Position numbers and translations under genes: made by a program
Part shown: positions 1-9,062 of the stretch, one piece after another
Layout of the letters: every line of letters starts with the position of its first letter
Numbering within the stretch: the stretch's first letter is position 1
Source of the DNA: an uncultured Prochlorococcus sp.
GTDB lineage: Bacteria > Cyanobacteriota > Cyanobacteriia > PCC-6307 > Cyanobiaceae
NCBI GenBank assembly: GCA_902591275.1
Contig: CACJAC010000012.1
Coordinates: forward strand, 1-35,143
Direction of reading: 5' to 3'
Length of the DNA: 35,143 nucleotides
The notes under the pieces: model-generated
What the model was told of the DNA's origin: nothing
What the model saw: only the letters and a program-made list of their open reading frames with translations
Databases searched by the model: none

Positions 1-1744
1 TCAAATAGAAGAAATTGATTCCTTTCTTTGCAAAATTAAAGAATCTCAAATTAGGACAGGTTTGCATATTTTTGGCAATAGGCAGAATGATATTAATGAA
101 ATAAATTTATTCTTGTGTATTGCTAGAGTACCAAATACGAACAGAATTGGTGTTACTCAATATTTAGCAAAACATTTAAAACTAGATATGAACCCTTGGA
201 CAAATCAATATGATCAAATGTTAAGTGAAAAGGATAAAAAAATATTATTGACTTTTTCCAATAAAAACATTTTAAACTTTAGAATGGCTATTGATTTTTT
301 AGAACAACAAGCAAAGTATTTAATATATTTGTTTTTTTACAAAAAGAATATCACTATAAAAAATCTAGAAAAATATAAAAATCAGAAAATAATAGACTAT
401 TTCTTTAATGAAAAAAAACATAATAAGTATTTTTTATTATTAAAAAAAGATATTCTAATTCCAATCATTAATTCTGCATATAATGAAAAATTATCATTTA
501 TTAACTCATTAAAGGGACAATATGTAAAAAGTGGCCCATCTGGAGCTCCTACTAGAGGTAAAACTGAAACTTTACCCACTGGTAAAAATTTCTTTTCAGT
601 TGATTCGAGAGGACTGCCAACTGAATCAGCATGGAGTGTTGGTTGTCAGTCTGCTTCACAAATACTTGATTTATACAAACAAGATAATGGAGAAGATTTA
701 AAAAATATTGCAATATCTGTATGGGCAACATCCACAATGAGAAATGGAGGTGAAGACATTTGTCAAATACTATATTTATTAGGAGTACAGCCTATTTGGG
801 ATGGGCCTTCAAGAAGAGTAGTTGATCTAGAAATCATTCCTTTAGCTGTTCTCGAAAGACCAAGGGTTGATGTTACTTTAAGGATTTCGGGAATGTTTAG
901 AGATGCATTTCCACAGTTAGTTAAATTAACTTCTAAAGCAATAAATCTTGTTTCTAATCTTAATGAGGATGATAAATTTAACCCTCTCGCTGGGGCATCA
1001 AGGGATGGTGATTCAATTAATCGTATATTTGGGTCAGCCCCAGGTTCATATGGAGCTGGTCTGCAAGAACTAATTTCAAATTCTAATTGGGAAAATATTG
1101 ATGATTTTGGAGAATCTTTTCTTAATTGGAGTAAGTGGATTTACAGTGATAATCTTGAACCTATAGAGGATAAAAAATCATTAGAAAATGCTCTTAAAAA
1201 TGTGCAGTTAGTTGTTCATAACCAAGATAATAAGGAACATGATATTTTAGATTCTGATGATTATTATCAGTTTCAGGGTGGATTATCTTCAGCAGTAAAA
1301 AAATTGAGCGGTAAATTTCCTGAAATGTATCATGGTGATTTATCAAAATTTGGATTATCCAAAATTTCAAAATTACAAGATGAAATTAATAAAGTTGTTA
1401 TATCCAGAATACTTAACCCTAAATGGATAAATGGAATGAAGGATAATGGTTATAAAGGAGCGTTTGAATTTTCAGCTACACTAGATTACTTATATGCTTT
1501 TGATGCTTCTACTGATGTAGTCTCAGATTGGTGTTATGAGGAAGTTTATAAATCATGGTTATGTGATCTGGATCTTAGGAATTTCTTTCTAGAGAATAAT
1601 CCATGGGCTTTAAGAGATATTGCACAAAGATTTCTTGAAATTGTCAATAGAAAAATGTGGAATAATTGTTCATCAGATGTCATTGAAAATTTAAAGAACA
1701 TAATTATTAATACTGATTCAATAATTGAAAAAAACGAATTCTGA
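1..1744 (+). CDS. cobN: Cobaltochelatase subunit CobN, C-terminal part (5' end outside window)
   Basis: The frame is open from base 2 with no stop, so the gene begins before the window and the TTG at 62 is not its start; about 580 residues are visible. The part from about residue 170 of the visible fragment carries features of the CobN/ChlH large chelatase subunit, including PTGKNFFSVD, ESAWSVGCQSASQIL and WATSTMRNGGEDICQILYLLG, followed by VLERPRVDVTLRISGMFRDAFP. CobN is the large subunit that inserts cobalt into the corrin ring during aerobic-type cobamide synthesis; the ChlI/ChlD-type ATPase partners are not in this window. The divergence from ChlH and the conserved CobN block favour CobN over the Mg-chelatase subunit. 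The gene converges on the PHP phosphoesterase with a single base between the two stop codons. Confidence 0.9.
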   Translation, partial: QIEEIDSFLCKIKESQIRTGLHIFGNRQNDINEINLFLCIARVPNTNRIGVTQYLAKHLKLDMNPWTNQYDQMLSEKDKKILLTFSNKNILNFRMAIDFLEQQAKYLIYLFFYKKNITIKNLEKYKNQKIIDYFFNEKKHNKYFLLLKKDILIPIINSAYNEKLSFINSLKGQYVKSGPSGAPTRGKTETLPTGKNFFSVDSRGLPTESAWSVGCQSASQILDLYKQDNGEDLKNIAISVWATSTMRNGGEDICQILYLLGVQPIWDGPSRRVVDLEIIPLAVLERPRVDVTLRISGMFRDAFPQLVKLTSKAINLVSNLNEDDKFNPLAGASRDGDSINRIFGSAPGSYGAGLQELISNSNWENIDDFGESFLNWSKWIYSDNLEPIEDKKSLENALKNVQLVVHNQDNKEHDILDSDDYYQFQGGLSSAVKKLSGKFPEMYHGDLSKFGLSKISKLQDEINKVVISRILNPKWINGMKDNGYKGAFEFSATLDYLYAFDASTDVVSDWCYEEVYKSWLCDLDLRNFFLENNPWALRDIAQRFLEIVNRKMWNNCSSDVIENLKNIIINTDSIIEKNEF

Positions 1745-1745
1745 A

Positions 1746-2393
1746 TTATCTACCTAATAGCGAAAGTCCATGACTATCTGTTCCGCATGTTTTTAGCATT
1801 GAGTATTTATCTGCTAATTTATCTATTTCTGAACATACAAATAAACTAGGATTCCATAATTCATTAAGTTCATAATCGTACCAAACCTCTATTCCATCAA
1901 TACCTTGTAATTTGGCTTCTGGAATTAATTTATAAAAGGGAATCCTGTATCTCGCTGGATGTGCTAGAAATGATAAACCACCAGCTAAATTTATTGCTTT
2001 TATAACTGATTTAATATTTAAATCATTACCTATTGGAGACTCTCCAAGGATGTAGGGATTTAGGTATTTACTTTTTATATCTATTCCCAATCCAATTACA
2101 TGTACTAAACATCCTAAAATCAAACAATTAATTTCTATTCCCGAAATTAATGTAAAAGAATCTTTAGGATAATTTTTGAGTATATTATTTTTTTGTATAT
2201 ATTCATGAGCTTTAATTGTATGATGATCGGTTATTGATAAAAATTTCAAGTTATTTTTATAAGCTTGTTCTAAAAGTTCATATGGTTCTAAACTTCCATC
2301 ACTAAATTTTGTATGACAGTGAAAATTAATATTTTTAGGACAACTATTTTTATTAATATTGGAAGTTAATTTTACTAAGTCTTCCCTATTCAT
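1746..2393 (-). CDS. PHP-domain metal-dependent phosphoesterase
   Basis: A 215-residue PHP-superfamily phosphoesterase, probably cytosolic. The metal-binding set is complete: H25-x-H27 with D32 (HCHTKFSDGS), D56-H57-H58 (TDHHT), E87 (GIEIN), H98, H145 (AHPARY) and the terminal D206-x-H208 (GTDSHG). This matches the TrpH/YciV branch, whose characterised members are 3'-5' exonucleases or nucleotide phosphatases acting on small RNAs or pAp. It is shorter than the usual 270-290 residues of that branch, so the substrate cannot be assigned. Its ATG lies inside the end of hemJ in an 8-base overlap of ATGNNTAG type, which suggests translational coupling to hemJ. No frameshift or missing catalytic residue is visible. 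Confidence 0.85.
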   Translation of the reverse strand: MNREDLVKLTSNINKNSCPKNINFHCHTKFSDGSLEPYELLEQAYKNNLKFLSITDHHTIKAHEYIQKNNILKNYPKDSFTLISGIEINCLILGCLVHVIGLGIDIKSKYLNPYILGESPIGNDLNIKSVIKAINLAGGLSFLAHPARYRIPFYKLIPEAKLQGIDGIEVWYDYELNELWNPSLFVCSEIDKLADKYSMLKTCGTDSHGLSLLGR

Positions 2394-2952
2394 TACTTAA
2401 TGAATTCTCATTTTTCTTTCTAATCTTTGCATATAATTGTATTGAAGCCAACATGAAAATAATTAGTCCAAATACGCTCCATGTAGCAACACTAGTTGGA
2501 AAATTATTTTTAAAAATAACTAAAAGTACAATTATAAATAATAATAAAGTAGGCAATTCATTTAATAATCTAAGGTTTTTTGCTGAAATAGTTGAAGTAC
2601 CATTATGTAATGAATACATTATTTTATAACAATAAGAATGATAAATTACTAATCCCAAAACAAAAGAAATTTTAATTTGCAACCACTTCTCACTTAACCA
2701 ACTTGGTTGCATAATAACCATGCAAATAGCCATACTTAAAGCTAATATCATCCCAGGTGTTGTGATTATATTAGCCAGCCTTTTTTCCATCAAGGTATAT
2801 TGTTTATTAAAGGCAATTTTTAATTCATTATCCATATTTTTAGATTCTTCATGATATATAAAAAGTCTTACTAAATAAAAAAGTCCCGCAAACCAAACGA
2901 TTACACCAATAATGTGAAGTGATTTAAACCAGAGATATGCTTCAGCTGCCAA
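2386..2952 (-). CDS. hemJ: Protoporphyrinogen IX oxidase HemJ
   Basis: A 188-residue integral membrane protein of the HemJ family, the protoporphyrinogen oxidase of most cyanobacteria, working just before the branch between heme and chlorophyll. The N-terminal segment (AYLWFKSLHIIGVIVWFAGLF) carries the conserved H13 in the first membrane helix and R29 after it. Further helices lie at about 62-81, 92-110, 132-148 and 154-173. TTPGMI (64-69) and K94 with H105 in the third helix (LQIKISFVLG...YH) are also family features. It is the upstream gene of an overlapping pair with the PHP phosphoesterase. The 88-base gap to uvrC contains a 20-base AT palindrome. The distinctive N terminus makes the assignment strong. 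Confidence 0.93.
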   Translation of the reverse strand: MAAEAYLWFKSLHIIGVIVWFAGLFYLVRLFIYHEESKNMDNELKIAFNKQYTLMEKRLANIITTPGMILALSMAICMVIMQPSWLSEKWLQIKISFVLGLVIYHSYCYKIMYSLHNGTSTISAKNLRLLNELPTLLLFIIVLLVIFKNNFPTSVATWSVFGLIIFMLASIQLYAKIRKKNENSLSNE

Positions 2953-2966
2953 ATTACTAGATAAAT

Positions 2967-2986
2967 TTAAAAATATATATTTTTAA
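2967..2986. repeat. 20-base perfect AT palindrome between hemJ and uvrC
   Basis: A perfect self-complementary 20-mer: TTAAAAA, then TATATA, then TTTTTAA. It starts 14 bases upstream of the hemJ start codon and lies about 54 bases past the uvrC stop in the direction of transcription. It contains no G or C, so in this AT-rich genome it may be chance. It could be a weak terminator for uvrC or an AT-rich element of the hemJ promoter. Confidence 0.35.
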
Positions 2987-3040
2987 TATAGTTATATTTA
3001 ACAATTTCAAGAAATCTATTTTTCAAAAATTAATTAATAT

Positions 3041-4999
3041 TTATAACTCGTTAAAATATTCATATATATCATTTACTGAATTTTTTCCAAGTCCTTTAAC
3101 TTTTGATAAATCATCTTTACTAGCTATTCTTATCGCGTCTATTGATTTAAAATGCTCAAGCAATTCTCTTATTCTTGATGGTCCTAATCCACTGATTTGG
3201 GACAATTGAGATCTATTCATTCTTTTAGATCTTTTGTCTCTATGAAAAGATAATGCAAATCTATGTGCTTCATCTCTTACCCTTCTTAATAGAAGAACTC
3301 CTTTTTGATTTTCATCAGTATCAAGAGACTTAGTAAATCCTGGAATAAATATTTCTTCATTTTTTTTTGCCAATGAACATATAGTTACTTCTTCCTCAAG
3401 ATTTAATTCTTTTAATGCTTTAATAGCTGCATTTAACTGTCCTTTTCCTCCATCAATCATTATTAAATCAGGCCAATCTGATAGAAGTTCATTGTCTAAT
3501 TTACTATTCGTTTTATCATTTAATATTGAAAAATCCCCTCCGCTTTTTTTAAATCTTGACCATTTTTTAAACCTTCTATGTATTACTTCATATATCGAAG
3601 CAAAATCATCACTATGTCCTACAAAAATGTTTGGATCTTTAATTTTATATTTCCTATAATCCTGTTTAGAAGGAATCCCATCAATAAAAACGACTTGTGA
3701 TGCTACAGGATCACTACCTTGAATATGGCTTATATCATAACCTTCAATTCTTTTAGGTTGTTCGCTTAATTCAAGTATTTGGGCAAGATCCTCAATTGAT
3801 GATTCATTATCTTGTATCCCATTTAATATTCTATCTAATTCCAATTTCGCATTTTTTAAAACCATTTCTACAGTTTCATGTTTTTTATTTCTTTTTGGGA
3901 TCAAGATTTTTACTTTCTTTTTTCTTAGTTCCGTTAACCAATCCTCTATGGTTGCTTGTTTTGGAAGGTTATATTGAATAAGAATCTCTGATGGTATTTC
4001 TACAGGTTCAACATTCATATAATGCTCTTCTAATATCTTTTGTAAAATAAGATTTTCATCTTCATTATTTAATTTTTGACTATAGCCAATTCTCCCAATG
4101 AGCTTACCAGATCTCATTTGGAAAATTTGTATACTAGCTACATTTTTTTCTGAAACTATTCCAAAGATATCTCTATTAATTGAAGAATCTGGTATTGATA
4201 TTTTTTGTGATTCAGTTAATAATTTTAAACCTGAAATTTGGTCCCTTATTTTTGCTGCATTCTCATAATCTAAATCATTCGAAAATTGCAGCATTTTTTT
4301 TTGTAAAAATATTTCTAAGTCATCATTTCTTCCCTGAAATATCATAGATACTTGTTTCATTATTTTTTTATAATCGTCAGATGATATAACTTCCTGGCAA
4401 ACACCTGGACATCTTCCTATTGAATAATTCAAACAAGTTCTATCTTTATAGACTGGCCTTGGTCTTTGTCTAAGTGGAAATATTTTTTTTATCGTAAATA
4501 ATGTTCTCCTTAATAAGCCGACATCTACATAAGGTCCATAATATCTATCCAAATTATTTCTATTTCTTCTTCTTCTTGTAATAAATATTCGAGGATATTT
4601 TTCACTCCAAGTTATACAAAGATATGGATATTTCTTATCATCCTTTAAAAGAATATTAAAATATGGTTTGTTTGTTTTAATTAAATTTGACTCTAAATTT
4701 AATGCTTCATATTCGCTATCTGTAACTATTATTTCTATTTCAGTTATTTGACGAACCATCAAACTTAATCGGGGAGTTAAATCTGAATAATTATTGAAAT
4801 AACTACTTACTCTACTTCGTAGTTTTTTAGATTTACCGATATAAAGTAAGTTATTTTCAATATCTTTAAAAAGATAACAACCAGATGACTTTGGAATTTC
4901 GGATAATCTTGATTTTAATAACTCCTTATTATTAATTAATTTATATTCAATTTTAAAATTATATTTGTTATTTGTTTTTTCTATAGAGGAATTACTCAT
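3041..4999 (-). CDS. uvrC: Excinuclease ABC subunit C
   Basis: A 652-residue UvrC, the dual-incision nuclease of nucleotide excision repair acting with UvrA and UvrB. Domain order is complete. The N-terminal GIY-YIG 3' incision domain (about 37-115) has GCYLF at 40-44 and YIGKSKKLRSR from 53. A Cys cluster follows (CLNYSIGRCPGVC). The UVR helix-hairpin for UvrB contact is near 243 (LDYENAAKIRDQI). The RNase H-like 5' incision domain runs from about 415 (GYDISHIQGSDPVAS, MIDGGKGQL). The C-terminal double helix-hairpin-helix is about 590-652 (ISGLGPSRIRELL, VKGLGKNSV). The length is normal for the family. The start codon is 9 bases after the stop of the flavin-reductase-like gene, whose end supplies a GGAGG about 13 bases upstream; the two are probably cotranscribed. 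Confidence 0.98.
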   Translation of the reverse strand: MSNSSIEKTNNKYNFKIEYKLINNKELLKSRLSEIPKSSGCYLFKDIENNLLYIGKSKKLRSRVSSYFNNYSDLTPRLSLMVRQITEIEIIVTDSEYEALNLESNLIKTNKPYFNILLKDDKKYPYLCITWSEKYPRIFITRRRRNRNNLDRYYGPYVDVGLLRRTLFTIKKIFPLRQRPRPVYKDRTCLNYSIGRCPGVCQEVISSDDYKKIMKQVSMIFQGRNDDLEIFLQKKMLQFSNDLDYENAAKIRDQISGLKLLTESQKISIPDSSINRDIFGIVSEKNVASIQIFQMRSGKLIGRIGYSQKLNNEDENLILQKILEEHYMNVEPVEIPSEILIQYNLPKQATIEDWLTELRKKKVKILIPKRNKKHETVEMVLKNAKLELDRILNGIQDNESSIEDLAQILELSEQPKRIEGYDISHIQGSDPVASQVVFIDGIPSKQDYRKYKIKDPNIFVGHSDDFASIYEVIHRRFKKWSRFKKSGGDFSILNDKTNSKLDNELLSDWPDLIMIDGGKGQLNAAIKALKELNLEEEVTICSLAKKNEEIFIPGFTKSLDTDENQKGVLLLRRVRDEAHRFALSFHRDKRSKRMNRSQLSQISGLGPSRIRELLEHFKSIDAIRIASKDDLSKVKGLGKNSVNDIYEYFNEL

Positions 5000-5008
5000 T
5001 TATAATGT

Positions 5009-5497
5009 TTAGCCTCCATAATTCCAGCCAGTTGAAGATAAATTTAGTGAGTCAACATCATTATTCAGATAAGCAGATTGAACCTCTCCTACAAAAACGG
5101 TATGGTCTCCATGCATAACACTTCCAACAACATTACATTCAACACCACCAACACTATCAACTAAAATAGGCAATCCAAGCTCACCTAAATTAAATTCAAC
5201 AGATTCAAATCTACCTCCTAATGCTTTTTGAGGTTTAAAGAAAACAGCTGCTAGATCCTTTTGATCACTTTTGAGCACATTTAATGAGAACTTATTGGTT
5301 GACTTTATTATTTCATGACTAGAACCCTCTGCTCTAACAGCCATCACAACTAATGGTGGGGTGAAAGAACCTTGAGTCACCCAACTTGCAGTAAATCCAT
5401 TTACTTCATTTTTATCCTCGTCTCTAACACCGCAAATAAATAATCCGTGAGGTATTTTTCTTAATAAGATTTTTTTTGCTTCTAGATTTAATGTCAT
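5009..5497 (-). CDS. Flavin reductase-like (FMN-binding split barrel) protein
   Basis: A 162-residue single-domain member of the flavin reductase-like/FMN-binding split-barrel family. The pattern is typical: PHGLFICGVRDEDKNEVNGF near the N terminus, then TASWVTQGSFTPPLVVMAVR, FSLNVL in the middle, and CNVVGSVMHGDHTVFVGEV toward the end. Members bind FMN and either reduce flavin with NAD(P)H or serve as the reductase module of flavodiiron and two-component oxygenase systems. No fused partner domain is present, so the physiological acceptor is unknown. It precedes uvrC by 9 bases and is divergent from coaD across a 59-base region with a 9-base direct repeat. Cytosolic; no signal peptide. Confidence 0.85.
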   Translation of the reverse strand: MTLNLEAKKILLRKIPHGLFICGVRDEDKNEVNGFTASWVTQGSFTPPLVVMAVRAEGSSHEIIKSTNKFSLNVLKSDQKDLAAVFFKPQKALGGRFESVEFNLGELGLPILVDSVGGVECNVVGSVMHGDHTVFVGEVQSAYLNNDVDSLNLSSTGWNYGG

Positions 5498-5503
5498 AAT
5501 TGA

Positions 5504-5530
5504 TTTAACTAATAATCTTATTTTAACTAA
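5504..5530. repeat. Direct repeat TTTAACTAA x2 in divergent intergenic region
   Basis: TTTAACTAA occurs at 5504-5512 and again at 5522-5530, 18 bases start to start, between the divergent flavin-reductase gene and coaD. The second copy overlaps a possible coaD -35 (TTTAAC). The spacing would put both copies on nearly the same face of the helix, as in some operators, but the words are AT-rich and could be chance. Confidence 0.35.
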
Positions 5531-5550
5531 ATTTCTTATTCGATCATAAT
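5522..5550 (+). promoter_or_regulatory. Candidate coaD promoter
   Basis: TTTAAC (5522-5527), a 17-base spacer and CATAAT (5545-5550, five of six to TATAAT) lie directly before coaD. The -10 hexamer ends only 6 bases before the ATG at 5557, so the predicted transcript would start at or beside the start codon and be leaderless or nearly so. No Shine-Dalgarno sequence is present. The -35 match is weak. Confidence 0.35.
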
Positions 5551-5556
5551 AAATTC

Positions 5557-6030
5557 ATGAAAATTCTTTATCCAGGTACATTTGATCCTTTAACAAATGG
5601 TCATCTTGATTTAATAGAAAGGGCTGAAAAAATATTTGGCAATCTAATAGTCGCTGTATTAGAAAATACCTCTAAAACACCAACATTTAATCTTGAAAGA
5701 AGAATAATACAAATAAAAAATTCTCTTTCTCATTTACCTAATATTGAAGTTATTTCTTATTCTGGTCTAACTGTTGATTGTGCAAATGATCTAAAAGCTA
5801 ATCTTATTCTTAGAGGCTTAAGAGCAATGAGTGATTTTGAGTATGAACTTCAGATTGCTCATACAAATAAATCACTTAATAATGATATTGAAACTATATT
5901 TTTATCGACAAATACAAATTATAGTTTTCTTAGTAGTTCTTTAGTAAAAGAAGTTGCAAAATTTGGTGGTGAAATTAATCACATGGTACCTCCCTCTGTT
6001 GAGAGGGATTTAAAAGAATATTTTAAATAA
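5557..6030 (+). CDS. coaD: Phosphopantetheine adenylyltransferase
   Basis: A 157-residue bacterial PPAT that transfers AMP from ATP to 4'-phosphopantetheine, the penultimate step of coenzyme A synthesis. The nucleotidyltransferase signature is at the N terminus: [19 protein letters not shown] contains T13-x-G-H16. Further family blocks are [15 protein letters not shown] near residue 88 and the C-terminal phosphate-binding segment [16 protein letters not shown]. The length matches the family (about 160 residues). ATG start. It stands alone on the plus strand, divergent from the flavin-reductase gene and ending 8 bases from the convergent D,D-carboxypeptidase gene. Confidence 0.97.
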   Translation: MKILYPGTFDPLTNGHLDLIERAEKIFGNLIVAVLENTSKTPTFNLERRIIQIKNSLSHLPNIEVISYSGLTVDCANDLKANLILRGLRAMSDFEYELQIAHTNKSLNNDIETIFLSTNTNYSFLSSSLVKEVAKFGGEINHMVPPSVERDLKEYFK

Positions 6031-6038
6031 TATTTTTG

Positions 6039-7262
6039 TTAACAAGATTTCAAGTAATAAAGATCACGTAATAATTTAAAAGCTTTTTCTTTATCAATTT
6101 TATTAGAATTTTGGATAATGCTTATAATTATTGGCTTTTCATTTTTATATAAAAAGCCAGATAATGCAAAGACATTTGAAAGAGTCCCAGTTTTGCCAAA
6201 AAACTTTCCAGATAATTCACTATTTATAAATCTTTTAGCTAATGTTCCTCTGACTCCCGTAATTGAAAGTGTAGATTGATAAGATTTAAAATCATTAAAA
6301 TATCTCATTTTATTTAAAAACAATACAACTAACTTTGTTGTAATTTTATTTTTTCGAGACAGTCCACTAGCATCTGCAAAGTATGTATTAGTTACTGGGA
6401 GGCCTTTATTTTCAAGCCATCTTTTCAATTTTATATAGTTATTATGGTTCCATGTATTTGAGGCATTTTTAAAAAGAGATTCAGACGTAAAATTATGGCT
6501 TTCAGAATTTGTTAGAGTTAATAATGAAAGAATTGGAGTTGAATATACTTTATTTATCTCTTTAAAATTTTTTAAATAAAAAGTTTTTTCTGAATCAAAA
6601 AAATTTATATATATTATTGAATTTGGAAATTTATTTTTTAAATAATTTTTAATAAAATTTTCTAATGCATAAATATCATCATTTTTATTGTGATTACTTT
6701 CTATTGCAAGAGATGTAATTGGAGATCCATATTCGTAAAGTTTATCAGTATTTGTCCAACCATTAGGCCAATATAATTTTGAATCAATTTCTACAATATT
6801 AAAGTTAATAATTTTATTTTCTTTAACATTTGAAATTAGTTCGATTATATTTTCATAATTAAGATCTGGATCACCTTGACCGTGTAAATAATAATCGTTT
6901 TTATTTTTAAATAGGGAAGTTTTTAAATTATTATTTAATTTATATTTACTTAAAACATAAGCTGATGAGAATAATTTTTGGTTAGATGCTGGCAACCTTG
7001 GAACATCCTCATTGTAGGAACTTATTATTTCCCCTTTATTATTTATAATTGATACACTAAAAGAATCATCAAGCGTTTGATTCAATAAAGCATCATAAGT
7101 AGGACATATTTTGTTTTTAGTAATTATTCCCGGGAAATTAAAATAAATACTATTTAAAATATTTATTTTCTGATTTGTTAGTAAATATCTTATTAAGAAC
7201 GGAGATGTTACTAATACAAGAACAATAAAGAAAAATGAATATATTTTTTTTATCACATTCAA
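6039..7262 (-). CDS. dacB: D-alanyl-D-alanine carboxypeptidase, PBP4 (DacB/S13) family
   Basis: A 407-residue penicillin-binding protein of peptidase family S13, which trims or cleaves peptidoglycan stem peptides in the periplasm. The N terminus (about residues 8-29) is a hydrophobic signal or anchor helix. The catalytic S93-x-x-K96 lies in LPASNQKLFSSAY, the second motif is DASGLSRKN and the third is FGKTGTLSNV, so all active-site elements are intact. It is shorter than E. coli DacB (about 477), mainly through a reduced insertion. The start used is TTG, one base after the DUF1995 stop; an in-frame GTG six bases later is the alternative. It is the last gene of an operon beginning with dapF, a fitting partner because dapF makes the meso-diaminopimelate of the stem peptide. 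Confidence 0.9.
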   Translation of the reverse strand: MNVIKKIYSFFFIVLVLVTSPFLIRYLLTNQKINILNSIYFNFPGIITKNKICPTYDALLNQTLDDSFSVSIINNKGEIISSYNEDVPRLPASNQKLFSSAYVLSKYKLNNNLKTSLFKNKNDYYLHGQGDPDLNYENIIELISNVKENKIINFNIVEIDSKLYWPNGWTNTDKLYEYGSPITSLAIESNHNKNDDIYALENFIKNYLKNKFPNSIIYINFFDSEKTFYLKNFKEINKVYSTPILSLLTLTNSESHNFTSESLFKNASNTWNHNNYIKLKRWLENKGLPVTNTYFADASGLSRKNKITTKLVVLFLNKMRYFNDFKSYQSTLSITGVRGTLAKRFINSELSGKFFGKTGTLSNVFALSGFLYKNEKPIIISIIQNSNKIDKEKAFKLLRDLYYLKSC

Positions 7263-7263
7263 T

Positions 7264-7890
7264 CTATAAATTTACAAAAATAGATTCATTGTCGGGTTTA
7301 GTTTCAAATTCTTTTTTAAAAAAATATCTTTTATTTTCTTCCTTGAAAAGCATCCAGTTATTTGGATAAATATGCATAAGAGCAGCTTTATTTAATGGCT
7401 GCAGAAAATAAATATTTTTCCATGTTTTGACAAAGTTTTTACGTCGCTCTCTAATTACACTTCCTATACCAATATTGGCATCTTCAAATTTTGGATTTAA
7501 TGAATAATGCGTACCTTGATAATTATCAGACATTGGTTCAAATGAATCGAAATCATATGGCTGAGGTAGTATCGATATCATTGCACTATCAATATTATTT
7601 ATATTATTTGATTCATTAAATGATTTAAAAGTAAAGATTTTATCTTTGATATCTGGATAGTCTCTTTGAGCCAAAGCCGCAGCACCTTGATCAGCAAATG
7701 TTATGAATACATTATTATTTTTAGACAATATCTTGTAGATAGTTATTCCAATTCTGTTAAACTTCAATCCTTCAAAATTAATTTCTATAGTAAATCTTTT
7801 ATTTAAATCTAATAAACTTGGAATAATTGCATCCTCCATATTCTTAAGAGATTCATTTAAATCTTTAGGTAGTCTGTAATTGGTTTCCAT
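7264..7890 (-). CDS. DUF1995 family protein
   Basis: A 208-residue protein I recognise as the DUF1995 family of cyanobacteria and plastids, from the N-terminal LPKDLNESLKNMEDAI, the FADQGAAALAQRDYPDI block and the SILPQPYDFDSFEPM segment. No enzymatic motif, signal peptide or membrane helix is visible, so it is probably cytosolic or stromal-side. Some plant proteins carrying this domain are linked to photosystem II accumulation, but that does not establish the role here. Its ATG shares one base with the stop of the cysteine desulfurase gene (TAATG), and the next gene starts one base after its own stop, so it is tightly embedded in the dapF operon. Function unknown. Confidence 0.75.
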   Translation of the reverse strand: METNYRLPKDLNESLKNMEDAIIPSLLDLNKRFTIEINFEGLKFNRIGITIYKILSKNNNVFITFADQGAAALAQRDYPDIKDKIFTFKSFNESNNINNIDSAMISILPQPYDFDSFEPMSDNYQGTHYSLNPKFEDANIGIGSVIRERRKNFVKTWKNIYFLQPLNKAALMHIYPNNWMLFKEENKRYFFKKEFETKPDNESIFVNL

Positions 7891-9062
7891 TAAAATTTGT
7901 CAATACATATTTGAATAAGTTCTAAAAATTTATCTATTTCTGACTTATTGTTTATTGAACCTAAAGTAACACGAATATTTGAATATAGTTCATCATCTTT
8001 TAAACCAATATTTTTAAGTGTTGAGCTAGGTTTCCCAGATGAGCTTGAACAAGCACTTCCACTACTTATGGCTATTTTATTTTCTGACATGAAATTAACA
8101 ATCTTATAGGCCCTTATAGGCTCAAATAGTGTATTTAATAGTAGAAAAGAAATATGACAGGGAAGTCTATGGTTAATACTCCCCGTAATCTTTATATGAT
8201 TATTATCTTTAATTTTTTGAAAAAAATAATTTTTAAGTTTATTAATATTATTAGAAGGAAATTCAGTTCTGTAATCATATAATGTTATTTTTCCTTCAAT
8301 ATTCTTTAGTGATTCATACATTCCAGCGATTAATGGCAAAGCTTGTGTACCTTGTCTAATTGAAAATTCCTGAGAAAGTGATATGTCATTATTTTTTAAA
8401 ATTTGTCTAGACTTTTCTTTTGTTAAAAGAATACCGATCCCTTTTGGACCTCCAAATTTATGAGCGGATAAACTTAAAAAATCACATTTAAGATCTTTCC
8501 AACTGAATATTCCATTACTTAATATTTGAGTTCCATCTATATGAAACATTATATTTAATTCTTCACATTTGGAACCAATAAATTGGACAGGTTGTATTGT
8601 CCCAATTTCACTTTGTCCCCAAATAATTGATACAAGCTTAGTATCCTTGTTTAAAAAATTTTCGATATTAGAAATATTTAAAATTCCATCATTATTTACC
8701 GTCCATTCGTAAATATCCCAATTTTGTTTTCTTAGTTTATTAGAACAAATAGTTGTTGCTTGATGTTCAACATTTGAAATAACAACCCTACCATTTTTAA
8801 ATTTCTCATCAATATTATTAAATACAATATTTGTCGATTCCGAAGAACCAGATGTAAAAATTATATCCTCTGGATCTGCTTCAAATATGTAAGCAATTTT
8901 AGATCTAATTGTTTCAAGATATGTAGAGCATTTTATCCCCAGCTCATATGTAGATGAAGGGTTATGCCAATAATTCCTATAAGTTGAATTAATTATATTT
9001 AAAACATTCTCAGATAATGGAGTTGTGGATGCATTATCAAAATAGATAAAATTATTTTCCAT
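7890..9062 (-). CDS. Cysteine desulfurase (IscS/NifS-like)
   Basis: A 390-residue PLP-dependent aminotransferase-fold enzyme that removes sulfur from cysteine as an enzyme-bound persulfide. The N terminus YFDNASTTPLSENV is typical. H100 (NVEHQAT) stacks on PLP, D176 (HIDGTQ) binds its pyridine nitrogen, and the Schiff-base lysine is K202 in SLSAHKFGGPKGIG. The catalytic cysteine is C338 in SSGSACSSSSGKPSS, in the extended mobile loop of group I (IscS/NifS) rather than the short group II (SufS) loop. Cyanobacteria usually carry a separate sufS with the suf operon, so this copy may serve tRNA thiolation or another acceptor; that is inference. It is coupled to dapF upstream and to DUF1995 downstream by TAATG overlaps. 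Confidence 0.93.
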   Translation of the reverse strand: MENNFIYFDNASTTPLSENVLNIINSTYRNYWHNPSSTYELGIKCSTYLETIRSKIAYIFEADPEDIIFTSGSSESTNIVFNNIDEKFKNGRVVISNVEHQATTICSNKLRKQNWDIYEWTVNNDGILNISNIENFLNKDTKLVSIIWGQSEIGTIQPVQFIGSKCEELNIMFHIDGTQILSNGIFSWKDLKCDFLSLSAHKFGGPKGIGILLTKEKSRQILKNNDISLSQEFSIRQGTQALPLIAGMYESLKNIEGKITLYDYRTEFPSNNINKLKNYFFQKIKDNNHIKITGSINHRLPCHISFLLLNTLFEPIRAYKIVNFMSENKIAISSGSACSSSSGKPSSTLKNIGLKDDELYSNIRVTLGSINNKSEIDKFLELIQICIDKF

